Below are positions 10,021 through 20,982 of a stretch of 64,000 nt of DNA, in pieces. A program made the translations under genes and the position numbers. The DNA is taken from the NCBI GenBank assembly GCA_004194705.1, contig SADC01001382.1, forward strand, positions 62,001 through 126,000, written 5' to 3'. The notes beneath the pieces were generated by a model. The model was given only the letters and a program-made list of their open reading frames with translations. It was not told where the DNA came from and made no database searches. This stretch comes from Ditylenchus dipsaci. Its lineage: Eukaryota > Nematoda > Chromadorea > Rhabditida > Anguinidae. Within the stretch, counting starts at the first letter, position 1, and every line of letters begins with the position of its first letter.

Positions 10021-13000
10021 CTACTGGTTTTCTTTCTTTTTGAGCGCAATTTGATCTAAAGAAGCTATTTCCTGCGAAAACCGAACGTTTATATTGAAAA
10101 AACCTTGTCTCCTAGACTAAGTGCCTAAACCAGGAAATCGCATTATGCAAATACCGTTTACCTCTAATAAGAGCCCCACCCAAGATTGAAAATCGTGTTT
10201 TTGGCATTGTGTTTTTGACCTACTTTTATGTCACCCCTCTCAAGCAAGTTACCACTCATTTTGTAGCGAGAGAGATGAGCTGCAAAATGAGTGGTGACTT
10301 GCTTGAGAGGAGTTACCAAAAAGTAGGTCAAAAAGACAATGACAAAAACACGATTTTCAATCATGGGGTGGGGCTCTTATTAGAGGTAATACGGTACGCA
10401 AAATGAAAAAACCTTACCATTCCCTGAGATTTTGCTCTAATTCTTATGTGACCAATGATACTGCTGGAAGGATCCAGCGGGTCTGACTTCTCGATGCATA
10501 CGTTTGCCAAAGCATCTTCACCAAAAATGGAATGTGCACAGAAGTTAGCAGCAAGAAAACCACAGTCTCCCTCTGTAACAGAGTGGTATACAATAGCACG
10601 CAATAACCAAAACTTTACCGAGAGCCGCATCTGTTGTAAGAAGCTTCATGTTCGTTTGAGTTGACAGATGATCTAAATACAGCCGCAGGTCTGCAATCGG
10701 TGTGACCACTCCAACCTAAATAAAAGAGTAATTCACACAAAATAAAGGAGGGGGAAAAGACGTTTAGGCTTTAAAAATCGACCTCGGTAGCGCAGTAAAT
10801 AAGCGTTTATGCTTCAACACGGGAACGGCTGATTGCGATTCCGGCATATTCTTGTGCAGAATTTCATGGAAAACGCAAATCTGCAAACTGTTTTTTTTCA
10901 AAAAAGCAAGTTTGGTTCGAGATTAAAACTAAATTCTGAATGGCGTCTAAGAATTTTAATAATTATCGCCAAATTTAAATTCCGCTCGAAAAAAATTAAA
11001 ATTGGGGGAAAATTCGATAAAGTCGAACCTCTGTGTAGCAACCTCTGTATTGCATCCACTTCTATGTTGAATCCGCTTTCTTTGTTTCGGTTTTGTTGGC
11101 CGGAAAATAAATTACCTATCATTAATTCTCTATATTACATCCGTGCATGGCTGATCCCTTGCGGGACGCAATATAGAGGTTTAACTGCATTATAATTAAT
11201 TTATAATGTATTATAATAATTATTGTACCGAGCGGAATCTTACAAAATTAGCGATGATTTTAATATTTTAAGAGCAGTTCTGTAGGCAAACTGTCCATGC
11301 TGAACCTGAATTCGCTGTCATACTTGCTGGTTAATCCGGGAGAAAAAAGTTTTACGTCAAAAAGCGTCTTGAAATATTTTCTTTAAAATTGTCGCCTTAC
11401 ACTCTGGAGATTTCGTTTTATATATATTCACAGGCGTACCCAGGGGGTGGGGCTTGCCGGGTTATAGCCCCCACCCCCGTCAGGAATTTAGCCTATTTAG
11501 GCTGCCCCCCGCCAGAAAATCCTCGGTACGCCTATGTATACATTTTTGGCGACTTTTCTCGTTTTTTTCATTAGTATGCAGTGTATGCTGTAGAGGCGGC
11601 TCCATGAAACTTAGATTTGAAAATTTTACATTTAGTTATTGTAAACCCCTACCAGTATATTATTAGAAATCTGAGTCTCTCCGCTTTCTAAAAAGATATA
11701 GAAGTCATGAATGTGTATACAAAATATTTGAGTGCGAGCTGACTTTATGAACATAGCCAAGTATCAATTGACGCCATTAGTCTATTAGTCAAAATCTCAA
11801 ACCTAACTTGCTTTTTTGAACAACGGTTTACAGATTCTCAGATTCTCCGCAAAATTGTGCACAAGAATCTGCCGAAATCCCAATAAGCCGTTTCCGTGTT
11901 AAGACCCAAAGCGGCGCGCAGGTTCGATCCCACGTGGTGGCACGCTATCTTATGTCTAATTTGACCATCTAAGGGTAGTTGGAGTCGCTGATTCTAAATT
12001 TCGAGCTAAATAGGTCAAATACCCCAACACACTGGTCAAACAATAAATTACAAATAGAGCTCCACCAGGTGGGATCGAACTAGTTCACTTATTCACTGTG
12101 TCACAGAGGCCGAATATTCAAACCTAAATGGCTTTTACTCTCCTTAAAGCAAATCTTTTTTAAAATACCTTGTTTTCCCACTCAAATTCTGCCCACATGG
12201 TTCTGAATTCGGTATCGGTGCAAGTGCCGGGCACAATATAATCCTAATAAAAGCTTTATATCAAAGCCTTTATATCAAAGACAATTGAGGAAGTACCATG
12301 ATATCGATATGGATGTCTTCGAGATAAACACAGTTTCTATCAGAAGTCGAGCCACGAACATCATATGCAATCGTTGAAAAAATCACCCCATTTTCGGTCG
12401 AAGCTACTTTCACAGTTGCCTATAAATTCTACGTTGTCCTCATTTAAATACGATAAAATGAATCTGACTTTTATGTTAGTGAAATCATGTGGTGCAAGAG
12501 TCATCGGTGTGGGTTTGTCCACGAGTTTCAAATCTCCAACTGTTGAAAGCTCCAAACATAGATTTTGAAGAGTGTCGGAAGTCTGGTTTACGACAAGCAC
12601 ATCAAGCACAATATCATACTGGTTCACATTGACATATGCTTCTGCATAAACCTAAAAAGGCAAAACTAGAAGATGAAATGTCCAAGGAAAAAAAATTACC
12701 GGATCTGAAAAACCAGCGAGTTGAATGACTTTTCCCAGCTTGGAAGTAGCAAAATCAAATTTAGATGTCTTTGGTGCAGTTCCCAAAGCCTGCGAAAGAG
12801 ACAAATCAAACAAATTGGTTCCGGCAACGCCCTCTCCTATTCTAGCCGAAAGTTGAGTAAATGAGATGGTGCTGTCTGGCTTAACAAAAAGAATAACACA
12901 TTGCAATGAAATTTAGTAAGGAATAATTCACCTGTACGATCTTAGCTTTCTTTGAATTACAATCTTCGTGCCTGTCGACATCACCTTTAGCGATAAGCAT

Positions 13001-15696
13001 CAGCTCTAGAGAAGCACGGCATTCATTTAAAAATATTTCAGTCGCACCAGGCCACTGATCAGTGATAAGACGAAGAGTAGTGGAGAGTCTGTCCAAATCA
13101 TCCTCAGTTATAATGCTCTTGCACAAACCAGACTTTCCCAGATGTATAATAGACGATATTATGAGCATTGCCTCGCCAGCCATCTTGTTTACTGTATTTG
13201 GTGTCCCTATACAACAACATATAAGAAGATAATTTTATAAAAAAAGAATTAACCCTTATTGATTTCAGCGAAACGAAGCACCAGTTTCGTCAGTGTACTG
13301 CCAAGAGCTGATGCAATAAAAAATTCCCTTCAAGTAGAAGTTTACGCAAAATTGGCTTTTCTTGAAGTTTCGATGAAGGCGACGAAGCTGAGAGAAAAGC
13401 AGATTGAGTTGCGTATGTGCCATCAGCAGTGACTAATTTCTTAGGCTAAATCAAGATTTAAAAAAGTTAGGTGTCGAAAGTTAGGTATCGGTAGCAAGTA
13501 GTACCTTCGTGTCGCTCTTGCTACCTTTGTCGGTTGTGGTTTCAGCATGATCCTCTTGCTCACGCGTTTCAGATTCAACCAACGGAAGTTCTCCAAGAGA
13601 GCTTTTCACTAACTGAAAGACAGGCTGTCTTTTAAAAATAGTTTGACAGAAAAGTTCAACATACCTCAAAAACCTTAACGATAGTCTCTGAGTTGTCGCT
13701 ATATTCACCGAGTATCCAAAGTGCAGATCGAAAAATGTTTGCATTGCGAATGAACGGGAAAACTTCCTTGAAAGTAAAATAAGTTTAGAGAGAATCAAAA
13801 TAATATAGTAAAACCAGAAGCTGAGTCACAATCACAGTTCTCAAATGAGGAAGTCTTTGAATGGCCTCACGAATAAAAACAAGCACGTCGGACGCAGCAG
13901 TTTCACTTTGATCAGACAGGAATTCCATTAAAACAGGGAAAATTTGCTGGGCAACATCCGGAAACTTGATTGTAGCACTGTGAAGGGTTCTGACCAACAG
14001 CTGTCGATATCGTCCAATATCTTCCTGACTATCATTAGTGGTCTTGTCGATTTCCTAAACAAATTGACAAGGTAAACTAAAAACAGAATGACTTTTAAAA
14101 ACCTTTTTCAAAAACATGACCATCTCCTGAACATTGCGAGAAGAGACCAGATCCAGTGCCAATTGAAGGATTTTCTTGCGAACTTCATAGTCTGTAGCTG
14201 AGAGCACACGCAATATGTCCATCACCAACTCTTGGAGGACTTTTTCATTAGGAATGTTTTCACGCAATGCAGTTAGGCGGTCCAAGACGATGAGCTGAAT
14301 ATTTAACTAGCATAGCCAACAAAAATGAGCAAATAAGTATTTTACTTTGATGTTGTTGTCTGACTCCTTCACAATCAGATCAATGTATGCAGAAGCAGCT
14401 GCTTTCACAGCAGTTGGAGCAGAGCTAAGAGTTACAAGAGTTCCAGCAGCTTCATATCGTACAGCTCCTGACTGAGATTGAAGAAGATTGTAGACACACC
14501 TGATGAAGCGACCTCTTCTGCTGGATTAGTATGGCACACCTAAAATCTGACACCAGCTCACTTGTTCGCGCAATAATGAAGTTTTTCAACGAACCTTGTA
14601 AATGAGCTCAACGATAATGAGCTGAAGAATATCTCCAAAATTTGTGACTTGATCAATGCAACCGGATAAATATTCCAAAGCTCTGCTTTGATCCACATGC
14701 AACTAAAGCATATTAAGATGAAAGAAATACTTATATTTGTTGGTTAACACACCAGCATCATGAAGGCATTCCTCTTGCACGATGCATCCTGTTCACCCTC
14801 AAGAAATTGCGCAATTATTTCTGGTCCATCGGATATGAGAAACTCGAAATTCTCTGCAAGTATGAATTTAGGCAATTCTACTCAAATTCTGTAAATCTTA
14901 CTGTAAATCGTGAAAATTGCAAGCACAGCATTTCTTCGGACATATGAGTGACGATGCTCCAAGCACTTTCGAATTGATGGCTGAAATCGGCATTTTTTAT
15001 TAACATCATTATAAAATCCAGTCAAAGTACCATCAAGGGCTCAAGAAGCTCTGGCTCTTTTAACTTGCACAAAAATCTAAATATTGATGACCTGATGAGA
15101 AAGTTTATAGACCCGAAAGAATTACCGCAGCGTTGATCCACGGATAAATTCATTTGGATGCTGCAAATCTTTGCGATAAGCGTCACACACGAGGATCATC
15201 TCATGCAACAATTTTCCCTCCGCATTTGTCTGAATATATTGACTTGAGAGCATATAGCACAGGTTTCACCCAAATAATCACCTTCGGCACAACTTCCCAA
15301 AAGATCAAAAGCAATTTCTTGAGATAGTGATCGGTAGTCGGCAAACAAAAGCGGATAACATGCATCATGAGGACCTATAAGTGAGTTGCTTGACTATTTG
15401 ATGAGGTATGATATACGAACTTGATTGACTTTTTCGCCTGCTTGAATCATCAAAATCAATTTCTTTAGCGCTTCGATCTTAACCTTGATATCTCCTGCAA
15501 TTAAAGTTATATGAAATAAATATCATATAGAGGACACACCTTTTTCAAATTTCTCTCTCAATTGCACTTCTGTTGGAAATTCTACATCATTGGCGACATG
15601 AATTCTAAACAGAAAACTATATAACATAGATCACTACTTTGTAAATATCCAACAAACTTACAGGGTGTAGCAAGGCTGCTCTCCAGAAGACATCAT
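10021..15696 (-). CDS. COPB1: Coatomer subunit beta (beta-COP), 23 exons
   Basis: Core subunit of the COPI coat on Golgi-derived vesicles. Exons, in gene order: 15696-15662, 15604-15540, 15494-15421, 15374-15282, 15229-15126, 15076-15031, 14980-14902, 14854-14753, 14702-14595, 14539-14346, 14294-14103, 14054-13815, 13766-13665, 13612-13505, 13445-13254, 13206-12932, 12879-12700, 12651-12469, 12419-12297, 12243-12169, 10715-10619, 10572-10418 and 10071-10021. The model gives 957 residues, close to the usual 950 or so. Landmarks are the [12 protein letters not shown] start, the HEAT-repeat trunk ([20 protein letters not shown]), [20 protein letters not shown] in the appendage and [21 protein letters not shown] near the C terminus. 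Frame is lost three times: one base missing in the A6 run 13318-13323, one missing near 14511, one extra in the T4 run 14818-14821; correcting these restores every exon phase. The 1.45-kb intron 12168-10716 and the last intron hold MITEs. The gene is divergent from the SUMO protease. Confidence 0.97.
10152..10396. mobile_element. MITE in the last coatomer intron, TACCGT...ACGGTA ends
   Basis: Perfect fold-back: TACCGTTTACCTCTAATAAG against its complement at 10377-10396, with shared GAGCCCCACCC. The core ACTCATTTTGTAGCGAGAGA is shared with the element at 33188-33755. Confidence 0.8.
10781..10848 (+). repeat. tRNA-like segment, possible SINE head
   Basis: CGGTAGCGCAGTAAATAAGC resembles a pol III A box and GATTGCGATTCCGGC a weak B box, about 35 nt apart. 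No cloverleaf I can close, so a functional tRNA is unlikely. It lies in a coatomer intron. Confidence 0.3.
11020..11190. repeat. Short pogo-like MITE in coatomer intron
   Basis: GTCGAACCTCTGTGTAGCAA at the left and GGGACGCAATATAGAGGTTTAACTGCA-like end at the right are complementary in part, the usual CAGT..CCTC pattern of this family in the window. Confidence 0.5.
11431..11536. repeat. Small hAT-type MITE, CAGGCGTACCC ends
   Basis: CAGGCGTACCCAGGGGGTGG is mirrored by CCCCCCGCC..GGTACGCCTATG. The same kind of sequence occurs at 43935-44105. GGCGTAGCCAGGGGG-type ends are common in animal hAT MITEs. Confidence 0.55.
11895..12116. repeat. Inverted pair of tRNA-like B-box sequences
   Basis: GGTTCGATCCCACGTGGTGG (about 11922-11941) and, on the minus strand, GTTCGATCCCACCTGGTGGA (about 12064-12084) preceded by CTCTGTGACACAGTGAATAA (12095-12115). 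These look like two SINE tails or tRNA-derived modules facing each other inside the coatomer intron. Confidence 0.4.
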
Positions 15697-15704
15697 TCTG
15701 ATTT

Positions 15705-16719
15705 CACTGAAAGATTACACCGTATTTATTCTTACATAACAACCGGCCTCCTATTTTCAACCTCCGAAATTTTTCGACTTCATGTTAAAAACGCAGTAAA
15801 ACAGGGTTTACACCCCTAGTTTGGTCTTGAGGGGACCTTCTATTTGAGGGGGCCGTTCTATTAGAGACGGTCGCTCTATTAGAATAAGTACAGTAAGTTT
15901 CAGATTAGATAAAAAGAGGTGTTAGGCTTGTGAGTCACGAAAGAAAGACATAATAATTAAACGAAGTGGGCTTCAATGTTCATACTTTGATAACAACGTT
16001 TTTTCGTCACATTTATAGAAGACATAAATCGTGGCTTTCCGCTGAAAGCTAGCGTGAACACGTAATACAGGTTTACACAAAACGCCATTTAGACAAATGG
16101 CATTCAAATATAGGAGAATTTAATGGACTGTTTTTGTAAACCCTCTTACAGAACCCCTATTATTTCTTGTGGAAGCTAACTAGAAATACCAGAACGTAAA
16201 AAACTTAACCTTAAAACTGCAATAATTATTAGTGATTCTGCCGTTCAAGCAAATAAACCATTGTTCTGCATACGTCACTTTCGAAAATAAACTAATTTCA
16301 AATTTGCATCTTAATCTCTTCCGAATTGCGCCCTACTCATTTGTTTTTTTTTGAAAATCTCATCAAAATTATGTTCTTGTCTGAAATTTTATTTGGTCAT
16401 ACTCCTGCTCACCGCTACCAAAAATAAATGAAGTGAACTTTTTTCAGATATTTTTTGTCGATTTACATGCATCTCGAAAATCTTTTTTTTACCAAAGAAC
16501 AAAATTGTAAAACTTGACGCACCTTACCATTATGGCTTGTTCACTTTGATCGAGTTAGAGTTTATGTAAGAGGTGTTCATGTACTCAAAAATCCGAACTC
16601 TAACTCTAACAACATGAACAAGCCATTATTCAATTCATAATTCATTTCTTTTCCATGAAGTTATATTCTTTAGTTAAACGCTTAAAAATCCTCCTGAATC
16701 GATATTGGATGATATAGCC
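15705..16719. other. Divergent promoter region between coatomer beta and SUMO protease
   Basis: About 1.0 kb. It holds a decayed MITE with TTGAGGGGACC and TCTATTAGAG tracts (15815-15895) and a 95-bp inverted repeat at 16532-16626 (ATGGCTTGTTC..GAACAAGCCAT). I see no clear TATA box or initiator. Confidence 0.4.
16532..16626. repeat. 95-bp fold-back, ATGGCTTGTTC ends
   Basis: TGGCTTGTTCA at the left and TGAACAAGCCA at the right; the inner GAGTTAGAGTTT pairs with the AACTCTAACTCTAAC tract. A related element is at 62925-63240. Confidence 0.6.
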
Positions 16720-19700
16720 ATGCAATCAAAAACTCACGTTAAGGTAAGTAAATTTAACTTTCTAGTTGGAAAGAAATTATTACTTTTTTAGATAAAAAGC
16801 TCCGTTGTTATACTTGGTTAGCCCATCACCCAGTATCCTTCCTATTGGAAAAATCTAACTTTGTATTTAGGTGAGTACGAGTGCCCCACTTTCAAACATC
16901 ATTTTCTCTATCCCGAAAGTTTCGCGCTGTCCATAAAAAAGGGGATGCCAACATGAATTTACAACTTTCATTTAAGCACATAAATAGGGTCGAGGTAAAT
17001 ATATTTACTTCACATATTTGCGTGATGAACAATTATTCAAGCTTCTTGACAACCGAGAGGATAGAGGTGCGGGCATCGTAGTCTATGTCAACGAGTTCAT
17101 GGCTCGAAGAGTAAGCGTTTATATGATCCTCCAGTTCAGATTTCCTTATTTTTTCAGCTTCAAAAAGCACTGGATGAAGAGGGCAGTGGTTTCATAAACT
17201 TCAGATCACCCTACGCAGAAAGCTGGTATGCATATTACAAAATAATATTTTCCAGACTACCTTATTTTCTCCAAAGACGCCTGGCCTTCGTTTTAAATTG
17301 TCAATTAAAAATGGCTTTAACTCTTAAAAATGGGGATGGCGTCTATCGGAGCAGGGGCGCTTACTAGAGGAAACACGGTATCTTTTTATTAGGTTTTTCG
17401 TGCTGGATATAATTAACTGTGACAAAGAAGTGATGAGGGATGTTTCCGAGATGCTTAAACAGAGCGAAGATTTTCACAGAAGATATGTCATTGATCAGTG
17501 CAACAAGTTAGGGAAGGACGTATCTGGCTCTTTGCCGCCCGCCTATGTTTCCCTTATCCATAGCAATCAGTGGAAGTCGCTTCTCGGCAGCATGGGCAAA
17601 GATACTTTTCTGGAGCAAATTGAAACAGTTGGAGAAAACAGAAGTTTCAAGTATACAATGGCAACTATATGTTCTGCTGTCAAGAGAGATCAATGTTTTT
17701 CACTTAAACTTGATGGGTCGATGGTTCCTAGAAAATCGGGTGAAAGCAGTTGTGGATCCACCGAAAGTAATTTTTTCGGCCAATTTGAAGGCTATATTTT
17801 TAAATTTTAGCTCTAAAGCCAAGCGCCTATGAAACTCAGCAAGCGCTCGCGTCAAGTTGTGGCAAGGTAAGCTTTAACACAAGGTCTTCGCAACATTTCA
17901 CAAGATATTACGGCTTATAGGGTCCAGGTTTCCCATTGTTAGCGTCTCAAGCTCTCGATTATATGGTGAGCTAAAATCTTTTCAGATTTTAAGGTCATTA
18001 GCGTGTTTCTCTAGGATCACTCCACTCCGAGAATTACTCTGTCCCCCCGTAACAATAGAACCAAGTTAGCCGAGCAGTCTCCTGTTAAAACCAATGGAAA
18101 TGTTGTGAATTCGGCTTCTCGCATTGCATCTGCTTCAGCTAGCACTACTCCAAGTAATCCACTTTCAGCCAAGCGAAGCTCTCTCAGGGCTTCTCAAAAG
18201 CAGAAGCGTGAGGTGCCTGTGATTCAGTTCGATGAAGGGGATGAACAACCATCAGATGACCAGGTTTTTGATCTTTGGGGTGTTTCAAGAAATTCGGCGT
18301 TTTTGAAATGTCCATAACTTTTTTATAGGACGTTTTTTGAAATTCTGTTTTCGCTAATCAATTTTTTTGGCATATTTTGTTAAAATTACGACTTTTTTCT
18401 TAATTCTCCCTGTTGTTTGAGCCTCACCTTCCCAGAGGACATCTAAAGACCAGCATCCAAACTAGAATGGGCACCAAGCAAAAATCGAGATTGTGGAATT
18501 ATTTACAGGGTGTCCCAAGAAATTTGATACTCTTTGACGAGTCATAACCTTTTTTCTGAAGTGAATTTAAAAAAACTGTCAACGCAGATCGACTCAGAAT
18601 CGCATGAAAAAATTTTCGTATATAAAGTCAAAAACACGATTTTCGCTTGGTCCCCCCTGTGTTTCGGGTCCTGGACTTTAGATGGTCTCTGGATGGGCAA
18701 GGCCCAAATCACAGGGGGGACCAAGCGGTTTCTGACTTTATATACCAAAAAAATTTTCATGCGATTCTGAGTCGATCTGCGTTGACAGTTTTTTAAAATT
18801 CACTCCAGAAAAAAAGTTGTGACTCTTCAAAGTGTATCAAATTTCTTGGGACATCCTGTACTAAAAAGTATTGTCGGCGAGAAAAATCGTATTGTGAAAA
18901 CAGATTTTAGAAAAACGGATTTTAAAAACAGATTTAGAAAAACGGACTATAAACTGGGTTATGACCATTTCAAATCCGCCGAATTTCTGGAAACATCCTG
19001 CACTTCCACTTCGGTTGCTATCTTAATCGTTGATTTGTTGCAGGAGAATATTGAAGGTGGCTCCAAAAAACGGGTCAATGACACTGTCTTAGTCTACCCA
19101 GAAAGTCGAGCGAGTGGTGCTAATACTTGCTCTGTACATTATTCAGATCTCAAATATCTCGACAGAAACTTCATGTAATGTTGTGTTTCGTAAATGCCTT
19201 TTACAGGAATTTTTCTAGGTTGAATGATACAATAATTGACTTCTATCTCAAGTGAGTTCTTCCTACAGTATACTTTAAGTAAATTTCATTTTAGGTACAT
19301 TTTTCATGATTTGGTGGACGAAAACAGGTAAATGTTTTGCTTAATTTTGAATATATAATTTCATTTGTTTTTGAGGAGACCGAGCATATTCATGTTCAAT
19401 TCTTTTTTCTACACTCGCTTGTCACAGCCTCCAACATATGGTAGGCCTCATGTTACGCCAGCAACCAGGTCCAAGAGGGTTAGGATTTTCAAGCTATGAC
19501 TTGAATTTAACACAAAAATCGTGGTCTGTACAGGTGCAGTCAAATTTCATGATGATTCGTTCGTGGACTAAGAAGGTCAATTTATTCGAAAAGGACTACA
19601 TCATAGTTCCGATCAATGAGGACATTCATTGGTTGGTTTTTTTTATTTTATCTTTTGGATGGTTAACAGCTGTGTTGCTACTTCGTACAAACTCCTTTAG

Positions 19701-20783
19701 GTATCTTGCGATTATTGTCAATGCAAGGGCAGGTATAATACTTTCATCAAATGAAAAGTCTCCAAAGAAAAGAGTTCATCCATATGTCGTCATCTTTGAC
19801 TCGCTAATCGATCCTTGTGAGCCAAAGCATACACTCGTGAAGCAGCTTCTAGGTATTTTTAGTTGGTGGTTCTTTTTTGAAAACTCAGTTTTTGTTATTT
19901 TAGGGGAATATTTGTCTCTCGAATATCAAGACAAGAAGGCTGATAATAAGTTGCCAGGAATAGGGTTCAATAAAATGTCGCTTGAAGTCATCAACCCGAA
20001 GGGAATGCCACAGCAGAAAAATATATCGAGTAAGTTTTAATCCAGAATTGGCATATACGTTGATGAGCACGAGTGTGGATCTTATAGCTATCGAATTTTC
20101 AGTTGTGGAGTCTTCCTTCTGCACTTCGCTGAAATATTCATGAGAAATCCCCAAAGGTGCTTCTATTTAGTATAATCTATCTCCTAGAGCCTATTGTTTT
20201 TCTTTAGAAACTGTCAAAAAGAGCATCGGTATCTTTTAGATTAATGGTTAACATGGAAACTTTAAGTGGGTCTGTTTAGTTCATGGAGTGGTATCCAGAA
20301 TTTCAAATCAGGAACAAACGCTCTGACATAAAGGCTGTTATCAAGCGCCTTGCGCCAAATATTAAGTACTCCGATTTTCTTCCCGAGCCAGTCAAATCCA
20401 AGCCAAAGAAGGGGAAAAAGTCGGTGATCGTCGAAAGTATGGCTTTTCCACTTTATTAAAATTTTGTTCGTTTTATCCAGTCGGTTGAATTTCAGTTCAG
20501 CCTCCTCTTACACGCAGGCACAGGTATATTTTTCCGAGGTCAGGAGTGCAGTTTAAAAACAAATAATGTTGCAGCACATCAAGTATCGTCGCCATGCAAA
20601 AGGAGAAACACTTCACTTCCAGTCTTACCCATAGCAGATCTTACGATTCGATACGCGAAGGTGCGTTTGGACAATTTGTTTGTGGATAAAACATTTCACC
20701 TTTTTCATTTAGCTATGAAGGATTCTCCGCCAATGATAATCTCAGTTCAAGACTTGAAAAGGCAAAAAAAGATGGAAACATGA
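16720..20783 (+). CDS. SENP6/SENP7-like SUMO-specific protease (Ulp family)
   Basis: Cysteine protease removing SUMO, probably SUMO chains, in the nucleus. Exons: 16720-16743, 16792-16816, 16871-16994, 17042-17110, 17158-17225, 17393-17766, 17811-17866, 17921-17965, 18015-18263, 19044-19174, 19207-19251, 19295-19327, 19379-19478, 19534-19631, 19701-19852, 19904-20029, 20103-20156, about 20209-20255, 20280-20436, 20496-20523, 20575-20660 and 20713-20783. The catalytic half shows LNDTIIDFYLKY, IFMFNSFFYTRL, a WTKKVNLFEKDYIIVPINED stretch followed by IHWYLAII with the catalytic His, PYVVIFDSL with the Asp, PQQ and CGVFLLHF with the Cys. MEWYPEFQIRNKRSDIK matches the SENP6/7-type tail. The N-terminal half, including a Ser/Ala-rich linker (18015-18263), is unrecognised. 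The exon 13/14 junction could also be 19440/19484. One base is missing in the A6 run at 16935-16940, and frame is off by one at the 20029/20103 junction and at exon 18. The start ATG is a choice: no upstream in-frame ATG follows the stop at 16675. Confidence 0.9.
18504..18860. mobile_element. Tc1/mariner-type MITE in SUMO protease intron
   Basis: TACAGGGTGTCCCAAGAAAT and its complement ATTTCTTGGGACATCCTGTA close a near-perfect 357-bp hairpin flanked by TA. It sits wholly inside the intron 18264-19043, leaving the splice sites intact. Confidence 0.8.
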
Positions 20784-20834
20784 TTTGTTATGAACGCTTT
20801 CGTTACTTGTTTGTTCAAATGTTTATGTGGCTAA

Positions 20835-20840
20835 AATAAA
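20835..20840 (+). terminator. Probable poly(A) signal of SUMO protease gene
   Basis: AATAAA about 50 nt after the stop codon and only about 140 nt before the PSMB3 ATG. Confidence 0.5.
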
Positions 20841-20982
20841 TGGTGAAGATGGATGCTGATCTTTTTGTGTGCTTCCGTGCTCCATGTTGTTTGCAGCTTA
20901 TATCTTAGTCGCTCCCTTAACTGTCACCCAAAAATTTCTTATGTTAGGTTTCATTTCATTTGCATCACTTATAACTTGCAAA

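Noticed and set aside
10781..10848. A functional tRNA gene
   Set aside because: A and B boxes are recognisable but no acceptor stem or anticodon arm closes; more likely a SINE head.
12932..14539. Programmed frameshifting in coatomer beta
   Set aside because: Shifts of both signs, at unrelated sites without a slippery heptamer context, and similar gaps in other genes favour sequencing error.
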